Source of the DNA: Labilithrix sp.
Lineage (GTDB): Bacteria; Myxococcota_A; Polyangia; Polyangiales; Polyangiaceae
DNA: 64,000 nt
Assembly: GCA_019637175.1 (NCBI GenBank)
Contig: JAHBWD010000004.1
Span: 1 to 64,000 of the forward strand
Direction of reading: 5' to 3'
In this document: positions 46,618-57,292 of the stretch, piece by piece
Layout of the letters: each line of letters opens with the position of its first letter
How positions within the stretch are numbered: the stretch's first letter is position 1
Made by a program: the position numbers and the translations under genes
The notes under the pieces: generated by a model
Told to the model about the DNA's origin: nothing
What the model saw: only the letters and a program-made list of their open reading frames with translations
Database searches by the model: none

Positions 46618-48861
46618 TCAGCCGAGGAGCATCGAGGAGAGCACGACGAGGCCCAGGAGGGCCACCATCGCGAGCACGAGGGCGAGCCGGAAGAGCTCGA
46701 ACCGATTGGACGTGGGCGCGTCGCTCTTCGGCTTGCCCACGAGCCGGGCGGGGATCCGCTCGAGCCGGCGCAGGCCGCCTGAGGCGGCGACCGCGCCCGA
46801 CGTGAGCAGCTCGGTCGCGTCGTCGATCATCTCTCGGTCCATCGTGTCGACCGAGCGCGCGAGGAAGCGAACGACCGAGGCGCCGGCGGCGGCGACGTAG
46901 CCGAAGAGCGCCGTCGGCGCGGCGAGCGCGGCGATCCAGCGCGGGCGCCGCGCGGTCGACGTCGCGCGGCGCGCGGCGAGCAGACCGAGCGCGGCGGCGG
47001 CGAGCGAGATGCCGAACGCGGCGGCGACCATGCGCGGGCCGCCGTCGAGGCCTCCTCGCCCGAGCACGAGGCGCCGTGCGAGCGGCGGGATGCTGCCGCC
47101 GAAGGGCGACGTGCCGACGCCGAGGGCGACGCCGGCGCCGAGCGACGCGACCGCCAGGAGCACGACGAGCACACGAGGACCGCGCGGCCCCTTCACCTTC
47201 GCGGGAGCGCGAATACTTGCACCATACACACGAAAGACGGCGAGCGAGACGAGGACGGCGGAGAGCGTCACGACGGGTGCGATGATCGCGCCGGCGACCC
47301 GGCCGGCCGCGCTCGCGGCGAACGCGCCCGCCGTGACCGACGCGATCCCGGGAGAAGCGCCCGCCGCGGGCATCAGGCCGGCGAGCCCGGCGCAGGCCAC
47401 GCCGAGCCATCGAACGTCGGCGTCGGAGTCGATCGCCGCGGTGACCGCCGCGGCGCCGAGGCTCGCGGCGACCACGATGACGATCGCCGAGGCGGGCTCG
47501 CCGAGGAACACGGACGCCACCGCGAGCGCGGAGAGCGCGGCTACGACCGTCCGCGGGACGCCGTCGCGCGAATCGCCGGGCACCTCCTGCGCCACCGCCG
47601 GCGCGCGACCGAGACCCGACGACGCCGCCTTCGCGGCGAGCACGACGGCAGCGATGACCGGCGCGATCGCCAGCGCGGCGCCCGCGAGCGATCCTGGCTC
47701 GAGCAGCGGCGTCACGCGCATCGCGAGGATGAGCGGAGGGACGCCCTCGAGGGTGTACGCGAGGCCCCCGCGATCGCCGCGCGCGAGCAGGCTCAGGCGG
47801 AGGAGCGCGCCGAGCACCACGATGAACCCGATGACGGCGGCGACGGGGACACCGCCGATCGTGCGCTGCGCGAGCACTGCGCGAAGCGGCGACGGCCCGG
47901 TCGACGTGGGGCGCGCGACGGCGAGCTGATCGCCGAGGTTGCGCATGCTCGTCGTCGGGCCGTACGGCGTGAGCACGTACGAGCGCCCGGGGGCGAGCGT
48001 GACGTGGGTGACGAGCAAGTCGGACGTCGCCGCGCCGGCTTGGAGCCGAAACGAGTACGTGCCCGGCTCGAGCGTGAGCGCGAACGGCGAGTGAAGCGGC
48101 TCGCCGGGCAAGGGCGGTCCGTCGTCGGAGGTCACGAGCGCGTCTTCGTATGTCGTGAGCGACACCGTGCTCTTGCCTTCGGGGGCGGGCTCGGGCGTCG
48201 ATACGATGGCGAAGCGAGGGAGCGGATCCGGCGTGTACCCCGACGCGCCGAAGCCGCCGCCGAGCGACCAGAAAAGGACCCACGCGGCGTAGAGGACCGC
48301 GGCGTCGCCGCCGAGCGCGACCGCGAGCGATCGCTTGCGGCCCCCGCCTCCGAGCCCCCACGCGGCGAGGGTCGCGAGCTGCAGCCCCACGGCGACGAGC
48401 GGCCAGTCGTCGCCCAAGACGACGAGGAGCACGCCGCTCGTGAGCAGGCCCGTCCACGCGAGGCGGCCCGAGACGTGTCCCGGCACGCTCCAGACGGCGT
48501 GGAGGACCGCGAGGAAGGCGATGAAGGTCACGAGGAGCGCGAGCGTGGCCGACGTCGGATCGCGAACCAGGTCGATGCCGACCTCGAGCTGTCCGATGCG
48601 AACGAACTGGGCGACGTGCTGCTGCGCGACGCGTCCCGCGGGCGTCATCGCCGCGCGCACGGCGTGGCTCACGGCGAGGCCGAAGGCGCCGCCGGCGGCC
48701 GCGATCGAGACCTGCGCGGCGATGCGCTGGCCGGTGGCCCCGCGACCGCCGCGGAGCGAGACGAGCGCGGACACGACCGCCCACAGGAGCGGAAGGGCCA
48801 CCAGCCAAACGAGCGACGAGACCTGCTCGACGATCGTGAGGGCACCCGCAGTCTCGAACAT
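46618..48861 (-). CDS. NuoL-like membrane protein with periplasmic insert
   Basis: A 747-residue polytopic protein. The first ~200 residues match the NuoL core (DPTSATLALLVTFIAFLAVL, VLLVVLGDDWPLVAVGLQL). The NuoL Glu of LGWEGVG corresponds to Gln161. An inserted ~120-residue soluble segment (206-330) contains a PEGA-like beta unit (FALTLEPGTYSFRLQAG, LAPGRSYVLTPYG). The second half has EGVPPLILAMRVTPLL in place of the EGPTPVSALIHAATMV region and ends with the long lateral-helix region (FLARSVDTMDREMIDDATEL). It lies between the NuoH-like and NuoM-like genes with short spacers (51 and 6 bases), a clear operon. Confidence 0.7.
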   Translation of the reverse strand: MFETAGALTIVEQVSSLVWLVALPLLWAVVSALVSLRGGRGATGQRIAAQVSIAAAGGAFGLAVSHAVRAAMTPAGRVAQQHVAQFVRIGQLEVGIDLVRDPTSATLALLVTFIAFLAVLHAVWSVPGHVSGRLAWTGLLTSGVLLVVLGDDWPLVAVGLQLATLAAWGLGGGGRKRSLAVALGGDAAVLYAAWVLFWSLGGGFGASGYTPDPLPRFAIVSTPEPAPEGKSTVSLTTYEDALVTSDDGPPLPGEPLHSPFALTLEPGTYSFRLQAGAATSDLLVTHVTLAPGRSYVLTPYGPTTSMRNLGDQLAVARPTSTGPSPLRAVLAQRTIGGVPVAAVIGFIVVLGALLRLSLLARGDRGGLAYTLEGVPPLILAMRVTPLLEPGSLAGAALAIAPVIAAVVLAAKAASSGLGRAPAVAQEVPGDSRDGVPRTVVAALSALAVASVFLGEPASAIVIVVAASLGAAAVTAAIDSDADVRWLGVACAGLAGLMPAAGASPGIASVTAGAFAASAAGRVAGAIIAPVVTLSAVLVSLAVFRVYGASIRAPAKVKGPRGPRVLVVLLAVASLGAGVALGVGTSPFGGSIPPLARRLVLGRGGLDGGPRMVAAAFGISLAAAALGLLAARRATSTARRPRWIAALAAPTALFGYVAAAGASVVRFLARSVDTMDREMIDDATELLTSGAVAASGGLRRLERIPARLVGKPKSDAPTSNRFELFRLALVLAMVALLGLVVLSSMLLG

Positions 48862-48912
48862 GGAGGCCTACAGGCTACAGCGTTTTCGAGCCGTCAGGTC
48901 TTCGGGAACGGG

Positions 48913-50724
48913 TCACAAGAACGGGCTGGCGTGAGGCTCCGGACGCGACATGGCCCCGCGGATCCGGAGCGCCGTTCGAAGCACGAGCAGGACGCCCGCC
49001 GTCACGATGGTCGCGCCGAGAGCGGCCTCGAGCGACTCGCTGGGCGCGAGCTTGCGCGCGAGCGCGACGAGGGCGCCCGCGAGCACGAGCGCGGGGAGGA
49101 GCCGGCGGACGACGAAGCGGCGGACCTCGTCCGGAGCCCAGGGCGATGCGACCGCGGCCGCGCCGAGGAGGAGTCCGGCGAGGATCCACGTCTTGAGGAC
49201 GAAGAGCAGCGCCGCGACCGCTTGCAACGCGGGCCCGCGCGGCTCGACGCCCCCGGGCAGCTGCCAGCCGCCGAAGAAGACCGCGACGCCGAGCGCGCAC
49301 GCGACGACGAGGCCGAGGCGCTCGAGGAGGCGTCCGTGCGTCTCCGAGGTCTTCGGCGGCGCGATCGCGTCGAAGCGCGCCTCCTTCTGGAGTGAGATGT
49401 CCGCGGCGCGGCTCTCCGTCATGGAGCCCCCGGAGCGAAGGAAGGCGAAGAGCGCTCCGACATAGGCGAACGCCGCCGCCGAAGCGAGCGGCTGACGGAA
49501 CGCGGCGATCTCCCACGGCGCTCCGCCCTGCGCGCGGACGATCTCGGAGATGCGGAGCGCGCCGCCGTGGATCATCATCTCGGCGAGCGAAGCCGCGAGG
49601 ATCAGGCCGAGCAGCCCCACGTGCGCGGCGGCGCGCGCGGCGCCCATCGCTCCGCGCGCGCCGAAGACGCGCGACGTGACGAGCAGCGCGAGCGCGGTGA
49701 CGAGCAGCACCGCCGCGTCGAGATCGGGGGACGCGACGTGCGGACCGAGGGCGAACGTCCCCACGAGGACCGAGACGAGGAGCGACGCGACCGCGATCGG
49801 GCCGCGCCCGACGAGCGCGAAGAAGATCGACGCCGGGCCGCGCGCGCGGAGCTGGCCGGCGACGCGGAGCTCGATGGCCGACGCGATCGTCGGCGCGGGC
49901 AGCACGAGCACGAGCAAGATCGCGAGCGCGAGCCCCACGAGCAAGAGCGCGGGCGAGTACTCGGCGGGAATGCGCGCCCCCGCGTACTCGATCATCGGGA
50001 CGGTCTTCGTCTCTTCGCCTCCGGCCTCGCCGTGACGCAGCGTGATCTGCGTCGTGCGCGCGGAGAACGGCGCGACGTCGGCGATCTCGCGCACGTGGAC
50101 GCCGTCGACCGCCGTGATCACGTCGCCGGGCTGGAACCCGAGGCGCTCCGCAGGCGAGCCCAGGACGATGCGATCGACCGGCACGCCGCGCGAGCTCGCG
50201 GGGCCGGGCGCGATGCCGAGGAACGCGAGGACGCGCGCGCCTTCTTCGGCGCGCGCGAGCGCGACGCTGGCGCGGACCGACGACGGCGTGACGTCGAGCG
50301 TCGCGCCCGTCATGACGCCGACGAGCGGCGGTGCCCCCGGCGCGCTCGACGCGAAGGCGACCTCGACGTCGCCCTTCATCGTCGTGTGGATCGCGTGATC
50401 GCCGTGTCCGCAGAAACGCTCTTCGAGAGCGTCGCTCACGACGATCTCGATCCGGTCGAAGCTCGCGACGAGCCCCTCGGCCTCGATCGCCGCGCGGTGA
50501 ATCGGAGGCTGGCCGGGTCGGTAGAGCGTGCCCCGAAAGGTCACGCGCGCGACGCGGCCTTGGGGGAACCCCGATCCGCGGAGCTCGATGCGATCGCCGA
50601 CCTCGATCTCGCGCGGCGAGATCTCGGTGACCTCGACGAGAGGAGGCACGCCGTCGCGCTCGCAACCGAGGAGGCCGAAGAGGCAGAGGAGGCCCAGAGA
50701 CAGGGCGAGGACGAGGCGTGACAC
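48913..50724 (-). CDS. IPT-PDZ-NuoH-like fusion protein
   Basis: A 603-residue protein that begins the operon. Residues 1-21 form a signal with a lipobox (LLGC). Residues ~28-100 resemble an IPT/TIG fold (EISPREIEVGDRIELRGSGF), ~175-220 a PDZ domain (VPVDRIVLGSPAERLGFQPG, DVITAVDGVHV), and from ~258 membrane helices begin. The C-terminal part matches NuoH: GARGAMGAARAA, RISEIVRAQGGAPWEI then FRQPLA, VAVFFGGWQLPGG and LLFVLKTWILAG. The quinone-site acidic loop (PEAEQELADGYHIEYSG in E. coli) is replaced by an unrelated segment, and a Glu in the RASAQ-SYE region is absent. A PDZ-fused NuoH relative is highly unusual. Confidence 0.75.
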   Translation of the reverse strand: MSRLVLALSLGLLCLFGLLGCERDGVPPLVEVTEISPREIEVGDRIELRGSGFPQGRVARVTFRGTLYRPGQPPIHRAAIEAEGLVASFDRIEIVVSDALEERFCGHGDHAIHTTMKGDVEVAFASSAPGAPPLVGVMTGATLDVTPSSVRASVALARAEEGARVLAFLGIAPGPASSRGVPVDRIVLGSPAERLGFQPGDVITAVDGVHVREIADVAPFSARTTQITLRHGEAGGEETKTVPMIEYAGARIPAEYSPALLLVGLALAILLVLVLPAPTIASAIELRVAGQLRARGPASIFFALVGRGPIAVASLLVSVLVGTFALGPHVASPDLDAAVLLVTALALLVTSRVFGARGAMGAARAAAHVGLLGLILAASLAEMMIHGGALRISEIVRAQGGAPWEIAAFRQPLASAAAFAYVGALFAFLRSGGSMTESRAADISLQKEARFDAIAPPKTSETHGRLLERLGLVVACALGVAVFFGGWQLPGGVEPRGPALQAVAALLFVLKTWILAGLLLGAAAVASPWAPDEVRRFVVRRLLPALVLAGALVALARKLAPSESLEAALGATIVTAGVLLVLRTALRIRGAMSRPEPHASPFL

Positions 50725-50794
50725 CAGACGATCCCTATAGAGGACGTGCCGGGATCACGCGACTTTTCGGCCTTTCTTGTGCCATGCTCCGCGC

Positions 50795-51910
50795 ATGACG
50801 AAGTCTCGACCCGCGGTCTATGCGGTGATCATGGCGGGTGGCGCGGGCACCCGCTTCTGGCCGGCGTCGCGCGCGCTCCGTCCCAAGCAGCTCTTGCCGC
50901 TCGCCGGCGCGAGCGAGGAGACGCTGCTCGCGGCCACGGTGCGCCGGCTCTCTCCTCTCGTACCTCCCGAGCGCGTCATCGTCGTGACCGGCGAGCACCT
51001 CGCGGAGGCGACGGCGAAGGCGGTGCCCCAGGTGCCGCGGGCGCAGATCCTCTGCGAGCCCGCGCCGCGCAACACCGCGCCATGCATCGCCTGGGCGACG
51101 GCGACGATCGCCCGGCGCGATCCGGAGGCGCTCGTCGCCGTCCTGCCGAGCGATCACTTCATCGCGAACGAAGACGAGCTGCGCCGCGTCTTCGACCACG
51201 CGCTCGACGCGGCGGCGCGCGGGCACGTGACGACGGTGGGCATCGTGCCGACGCGCCCGGAGACGGGCTACGGCTACATCGAGGTCGGCGATCCGCTCGC
51301 AGGCGGCGCGGGCGCGGGCGGCGGGGCAAAGAGCGTCGTTCGGTTCGTCGAGAAGCCGAGCGCGGAGAAGGCCGCCGAGCTCCTCGCAGGAGGCCGGCAC
51401 CTCTGGAACGCGGGCATGTTCTTCTTCCGCGTGGGCGACATGACGGCCCTCGTCGAGCGTCACCTGCCGGCGCTCGCCGCGGGGGTCGCCAAGATCGACG
51501 AGGCGGCCCGGAGCGGCGACGAGACGGCCGCGGTCAAGGCGATCTTCCCGACGCTCCCGAGCATCTCGATCGATCACGGCGTCATGGAGAAGGCCGCCGG
51601 CCTGGCGGTGGTGCCCGGCGATTTCGGGTGGAACGACGTGGGGAGCTGGCAGTCGGCGTGGGAGCTCGGCCAGCGCGACGAAGCTGGCAACGTGCTCGCG
51701 CCCGGCGCGATCGCGATCGACGCGAAGAACAACCTCGTGCGCGCCCTCGGCGAGCCCGCGTCGAAGAAGGTCGTCGCGCTCGTCGGCGTCGACGATCTCG
51801 TGGTCGTCGAGACCGACGACGCGCTGCTCGTGATCCCGCGTTCGCGCGCGCAAGACGTTCGCCTGGTGGTCGACGCGCTGAAAGCCGCCGGGCGCACGAA
51901 CGCGATCTGA
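50795..51910 (+). CDS. manC: Mannose-1-phosphate guanylyltransferase
   Basis: A 371-residue nucleotidyltransferase making GDP-mannose from mannose-1-phosphate and GTP. It has the pyrophosphorylase signature GGAGTRFWPASRALRPKQ, the sugar-binding FVEKPSAEKA and WNAGMFFFR segments, and DFGWNDVGSW. The C-terminal phosphomannose-isomerase domain of bifunctional ManC/AlgA is absent, so this is the single-domain form. The ATG at 50795 is preferred to an earlier in-frame ATG at 50777 because it begins the conserved N-terminus. It is divergent from the NuoH-like operon across about 70 bases. GDP-mannose feeds surface polysaccharide or glycoprotein synthesis. Confidence 0.92.
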   Translation: MTKSRPAVYAVIMAGGAGTRFWPASRALRPKQLLPLAGASEETLLAATVRRLSPLVPPERVIVVTGEHLAEATAKAVPQVPRAQILCEPAPRNTAPCIAWATATIARRDPEALVAVLPSDHFIANEDELRRVFDHALDAAARGHVTTVGIVPTRPETGYGYIEVGDPLAGGAGAGGGAKSVVRFVEKPSAEKAAELLAGGRHLWNAGMFFFRVGDMTALVERHLPALAAGVAKIDEAARSGDETAAVKAIFPTLPSISIDHGVMEKAAGLAVVPGDFGWNDVGSWQSAWELGQRDEAGNVLAPGAIAIDAKNNLVRALGEPASKKVVALVGVDDLVVVETDDALLVIPRSRAQDVRLVVDALKAAGRTNAI

Positions 51911-51926
51911 CGATCTGAGGCTGGCG

Positions 51927-54083
<2,157 letters not shown>

Positions 54084-54151
54084 GGAGAACGTCGGATGAT
54101 TCCCTTTGATCCCGCAAAGGGCAAGCGGCTTGAGATAGCTTCTTTCCTAGG

Positions 54152-55108
54152 GTGACGCAGGTGAGCGTGAGCGCGAGAAAGAGCGATGGCGGGCGTCGGG
54201 TGCGCCGCGGCGCGACGAGCATCGCGACCGTCGCGTTCATCGGGCTCGGCGCGATGGGGCGGCCGATGGCCACGCGCCTCGTTCGGTCGGGCTTGTCGCT
54301 TCGCGTCTACAACCGAACCAAAGGACCGGAGCGCGCGCTCGTCAAGCTCGGCGCGACGGCGTGCGCGACGCCCGCGGAGTGCGCGCGAGGCGCCGACCTC
54401 GTCATCACGATGCTGAGCGACGCCGAGGCGCTCGCCGCGGTCCTCGAAGGACCGCAAGGCGTGCTCCGGGCTTTCGCCGCGGAGCCCAAGGGCCAGAAGC
54501 ACCGGCCGCTGCTCATCGACATGTCGACCATCGGGAGGCGCGCCGCGATCGCGGCGGGCAAGCGCGCCGAGCAGCACGGCGCGCGATTCCTCGACGCGCC
54601 GGTGAGCGGGTCCGTACGGCCCGCCGCTTCGGGCGAGCTCGTCGCGCTCGTCGGCGGCCTCGTCAAGACGGTCGAGCGCGCGAGGCCCATCCTCTCGATG
54701 CTCTGCAGCAAGATCATCCACGCCGGAGGCGTCGGACAAGGCCAGGCGCTCAAGGTCGTGCTCAACGGAGTCGGCGCGCATCACCTCGTCGGCTTCACCA
54801 GCATGCTCGCGCTCGCCGAGCGCGCCGGCCTCGCGCGCGACATCGTGCTCGACGCCTTCACGACCGGCGCGTTCGCCACGCCGAGCTACGTCGGCAAGCG
54901 CGACAAGCTCCTCGCGCGCGACTACACCCCAGACTTCTCGCTCGAGCTCGCGCTCAAAGACTGCGCGCTCGCCAGGCTCCTCCAGGAGGAGGTCGGCGTC
55001 GAGCTCCCCGTCCACCGCGCGATCTTCGACGACGTCGCGCGCGGCGTCGACGAGGGGCTCGGCAAGCTCGATCTCTTCGCGCTCGAGAAACACTACGGTC
55101 GCAAATGA
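54152..55108 (+). CDS. NAD(P)-dependent beta-hydroxyacid dehydrogenase (HIBADH family)
   Basis: A 318-residue oxidoreductase. The N-terminal Rossmann domain has VAFIGLGAMGRPMATRL (dinucleotide binding). The substrate-binding segment DAPVSGSVRPAASGEL and the catalytic Lys in GQALKVVLNG are present, and the C-terminal all-helical domain follows. Family members act on 3-hydroxyisobutyrate, tartronate semialdehyde or related acids; the substrate here is unknown. It begins with GTG at 54152; a second GTG nine bases later is possible. Its stop overlaps the next gene's start (ATGA), linking it to the glycosidase-like lipoprotein. Confidence 0.88.
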   Translation: MTQVSVSARKSDGGRRVRRGATSIATVAFIGLGAMGRPMATRLVRSGLSLRVYNRTKGPERALVKLGATACATPAECARGADLVITMLSDAEALAAVLEGPQGVLRAFAAEPKGQKHRPLLIDMSTIGRRAAIAAGKRAEQHGARFLDAPVSGSVRPAASGELVALVGGLVKTVERARPILSMLCSKIIHAGGVGQGQALKVVLNGVGAHHLVGFTSMLALAERAGLARDIVLDAFTTGAFATPSYVGKRDKLLARDYTPDFSLELALKDCALARLLQEEVGVELPVHRAIFDDVARGVDEGLGKLDLFALEKHYGRK

Positions 55109-57282
55109 AAACGCTCGTTCGTCTCCTCTCGCTCGTTGGCCTCGGCGTCGTGACCTCGGCGGGCTGCTCGTCGACGCGTGACGATCCCCCCGAGCCGCTC
55201 CCGGTCATCGCGTGCGCGTCGTCGGAGATCGCGGTCGCGATGGATCCCGCGACCGACGTGCGCGTCTTCGTCGATCCCGATCTGCATCCGCAGGTGAGCG
55301 CCGATCTGGGGAGCTATCTCACACGCATGTGGAAGCGACAGGTGAGCGTCGTCGCCGGCGCGCCCGAGGGCGCGGGCGACGCGGTGTGGATCTCGTCGTC
55401 GCCCGCGGCCCTCGAGAAGGCGCGGCCCCCCGAGGGCGGATATGCCCTCGTGCGCGCCGACGAAGGCCCGCGGAAGCTCCTGCTCGCGGCGTCGGCGCCG
55501 GCCGATCGCGCGTTCGCCGCGTATGCGCTGCTCGAGGAGCTCGGCGCGCGCTTCTTCCATCCGATGCAGGAGCTCGTGCCCGAGCTCGACGGGCCGCGCT
55601 TCCCTCGCGCGCTCGAGGCGCGACGCACGCCGATGACGAAGACCGCGCGCGGTCTTCAACCTCACCTGCTCCACCCGACGGAGTACATGCGCACGTTCCA
55701 GGAGCCGGGCGAAGCGAACCTGGCCGAGGCGCGCCGCTTCGTCGACTGGCTGGTCAAGACAGGGCAGAACCACGTGCAGTGGCCGCTGCTCGACGAGAAC
55801 GCCACGCCGTGGGTGCCCTTCTCCGAGCACGCGCGCCAGATCGCCGCGTACGCGCGCTCGCGCGGCGTGACGACCGGCGCCGTCATCCAGGTGAACCAGC
55901 GCGGCTCGCTCCAGCGCAACTACGTGCTCGTCAAAGACGAAGCGAAGAAGAAGGAGCAGATCGAGGCCGCGCTCACCAAAGCGATGGAGGTCCCGTGGAA
56001 CGACGTCGAGCTCGCGCTCGGCGAGTTCTTGGCGACCGACCCCGAGGGGATGCTCGAGTCGCTGAACCTCGCCGTCGCGCACCTCGCGAAGATCGCGCCG
56101 GAGACGCGCGTAGGCGTCCACAACCACGTCGGCAACTTCCCCGATCTCTACGTCGACTTCCGCGGGCAGACGACGTTCTTCTACCACGTGCCTCAGTACG
56201 CCGATCCGCGCCTCGGCCAGACCGTGCACACGGTGTTCTGGTACGACCTCTACCGCGATCGCGGGATGTACTCGCATCCCAACTTCTTCTTGCAGCGCGA
56301 CTACATCATGGCGCAGCTCGCGACGACGGGCCGGCGCGTGCGCTACTACCCCGAGTCGGCGTACTGGATCGCGGCCGACGTCGACGTGCCGGTGTTCCTG
56401 CCCGAGTTCATCGAGTCGCGCTGGCTCGACATCCATCGGCTCGACGAAGACATCCGCAACGCGAACCTGCCGAAGCTCGACGGCCACCTCCTCTTCACGT
56501 CTGGTCACGAGTGGGGCTACTGGCTCACCGACTACCTCGTCGCCAAGATGCTCTGGGAGCCCGCGGCGCCGCTCGATCGCTTCCTCCAGCACTACGCCGC
56601 CGCGTTCGGATCGTGCAGCGGCGGCGTCGCCGCCGAGCTCTCGGCGTTCATCGCGCTGCAGAAGAAGTACCTCTTCGAAGGCCGACTCATCCCCTACGTG
56701 AGCGGCGAAGACGCGACCGTCGAGACCGGCGCCTCCGTCGGCTACGTGATCCGCGACATCCGCAAGAAGTTCGAAGACCTCGTCACCGGCCCGGAGAGCG
56801 AGCGCGCCGCGTTCGAGGCCGAAGTCCTCGCGCCGCTCGAGACGATGACCGCCGAGACGCGCCCGATCGAAGACTCGCTCGCGGCGCGCTGCCGGGGATC
56901 GGATCCGATCCTCGCGCCGTGGTGCGACGAGCTGCGCGACGGCGTCCGCATCGTGCGCCAGCGCCTCGAGCACGTCGTCGTCGTCTATCGCGCGGTCATC
57001 GCGCACGCGCGCGGCGACGGCACGAAAGCCAAGGAGCTGCTCGCGCGCGCGCGGGCGAAGACCGAAGAAGCGAAGGTCACGATCGAGGCGCGCGAGAAGG
57101 CCTATCGCTTCGATCTCGAGAGGCTCACCGGCGCGTACTACAACCCGACGTTCTATCCGTTCGGCTACCTCCGCCAGGCGCACACGCAGTGCCTCTGGCG
57201 CCGCCGCGATCAGTTCGCGAGCCTCATCATCGAGGAGGGCGTCCTCGGGAGCACGAGCGACGTGCCGACCTGCCTCGACTGA
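55105..57282 (+). CDS. Glycoside-hydrolase-like lipoprotein
   Basis: A 725-residue exported protein starting at 55105, overlapping the upstream stop by four bases. Lipobox SAGCS (~residue 21). Residues ~60-170 resemble the N-terminal domain of GH67/DUF4838-type glycosidases (ADLGSYLTRMWKRQVSVVAG, AFAAYALLEELGARFFHP), followed by a large TIM-barrel-like region (NHVQWPLLDENATPWVPFSE, RVGVHNHVGNFPDLYVDF) and a C-terminal helical part. I cannot name the catalytic residues or substrate. The pairing with a hydroxyacid dehydrogenase suggests use of an acidic sugar, but this is inference. Confidence 0.65.
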   Translation: MKTLVRLLSLVGLGVVTSAGCSSTRDDPPEPLPVIACASSEIAVAMDPATDVRVFVDPDLHPQVSADLGSYLTRMWKRQVSVVAGAPEGAGDAVWISSSPAALEKARPPEGGYALVRADEGPRKLLLAASAPADRAFAAYALLEELGARFFHPMQELVPELDGPRFPRALEARRTPMTKTARGLQPHLLHPTEYMRTFQEPGEANLAEARRFVDWLVKTGQNHVQWPLLDENATPWVPFSEHARQIAAYARSRGVTTGAVIQVNQRGSLQRNYVLVKDEAKKKEQIEAALTKAMEVPWNDVELALGEFLATDPEGMLESLNLAVAHLAKIAPETRVGVHNHVGNFPDLYVDFRGQTTFFYHVPQYADPRLGQTVHTVFWYDLYRDRGMYSHPNFFLQRDYIMAQLATTGRRVRYYPESAYWIAADVDVPVFLPEFIESRWLDIHRLDEDIRNANLPKLDGHLLFTSGHEWGYWLTDYLVAKMLWEPAAPLDRFLQHYAAAFGSCSGGVAAELSAFIALQKKYLFEGRLIPYVSGEDATVETGASVGYVIRDIRKKFEDLVTGPESERAAFEAEVLAPLETMTAETRPIEDSLAARCRGSDPILAPWCDELRDGVRIVRQRLEHVVVVYRAVIAHARGDGTKAKELLARARAKTEEAKVTIEAREKAYRFDLERLTGAYYNPTFYPFGYLRQAHTQCLWRRRDQFASLIIEEGVLGSTSDVPTCLD

Positions 57283-57292
57283 GAGGCGAGCC

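Noticed and set aside
44548-50724. A normal respiratory complex I operon
   Set aside because: Only H-, L- and M-like genes are present, key residues are lost and extra domains are fused; NADH, flavin and Fe-S subunit genes are absent.
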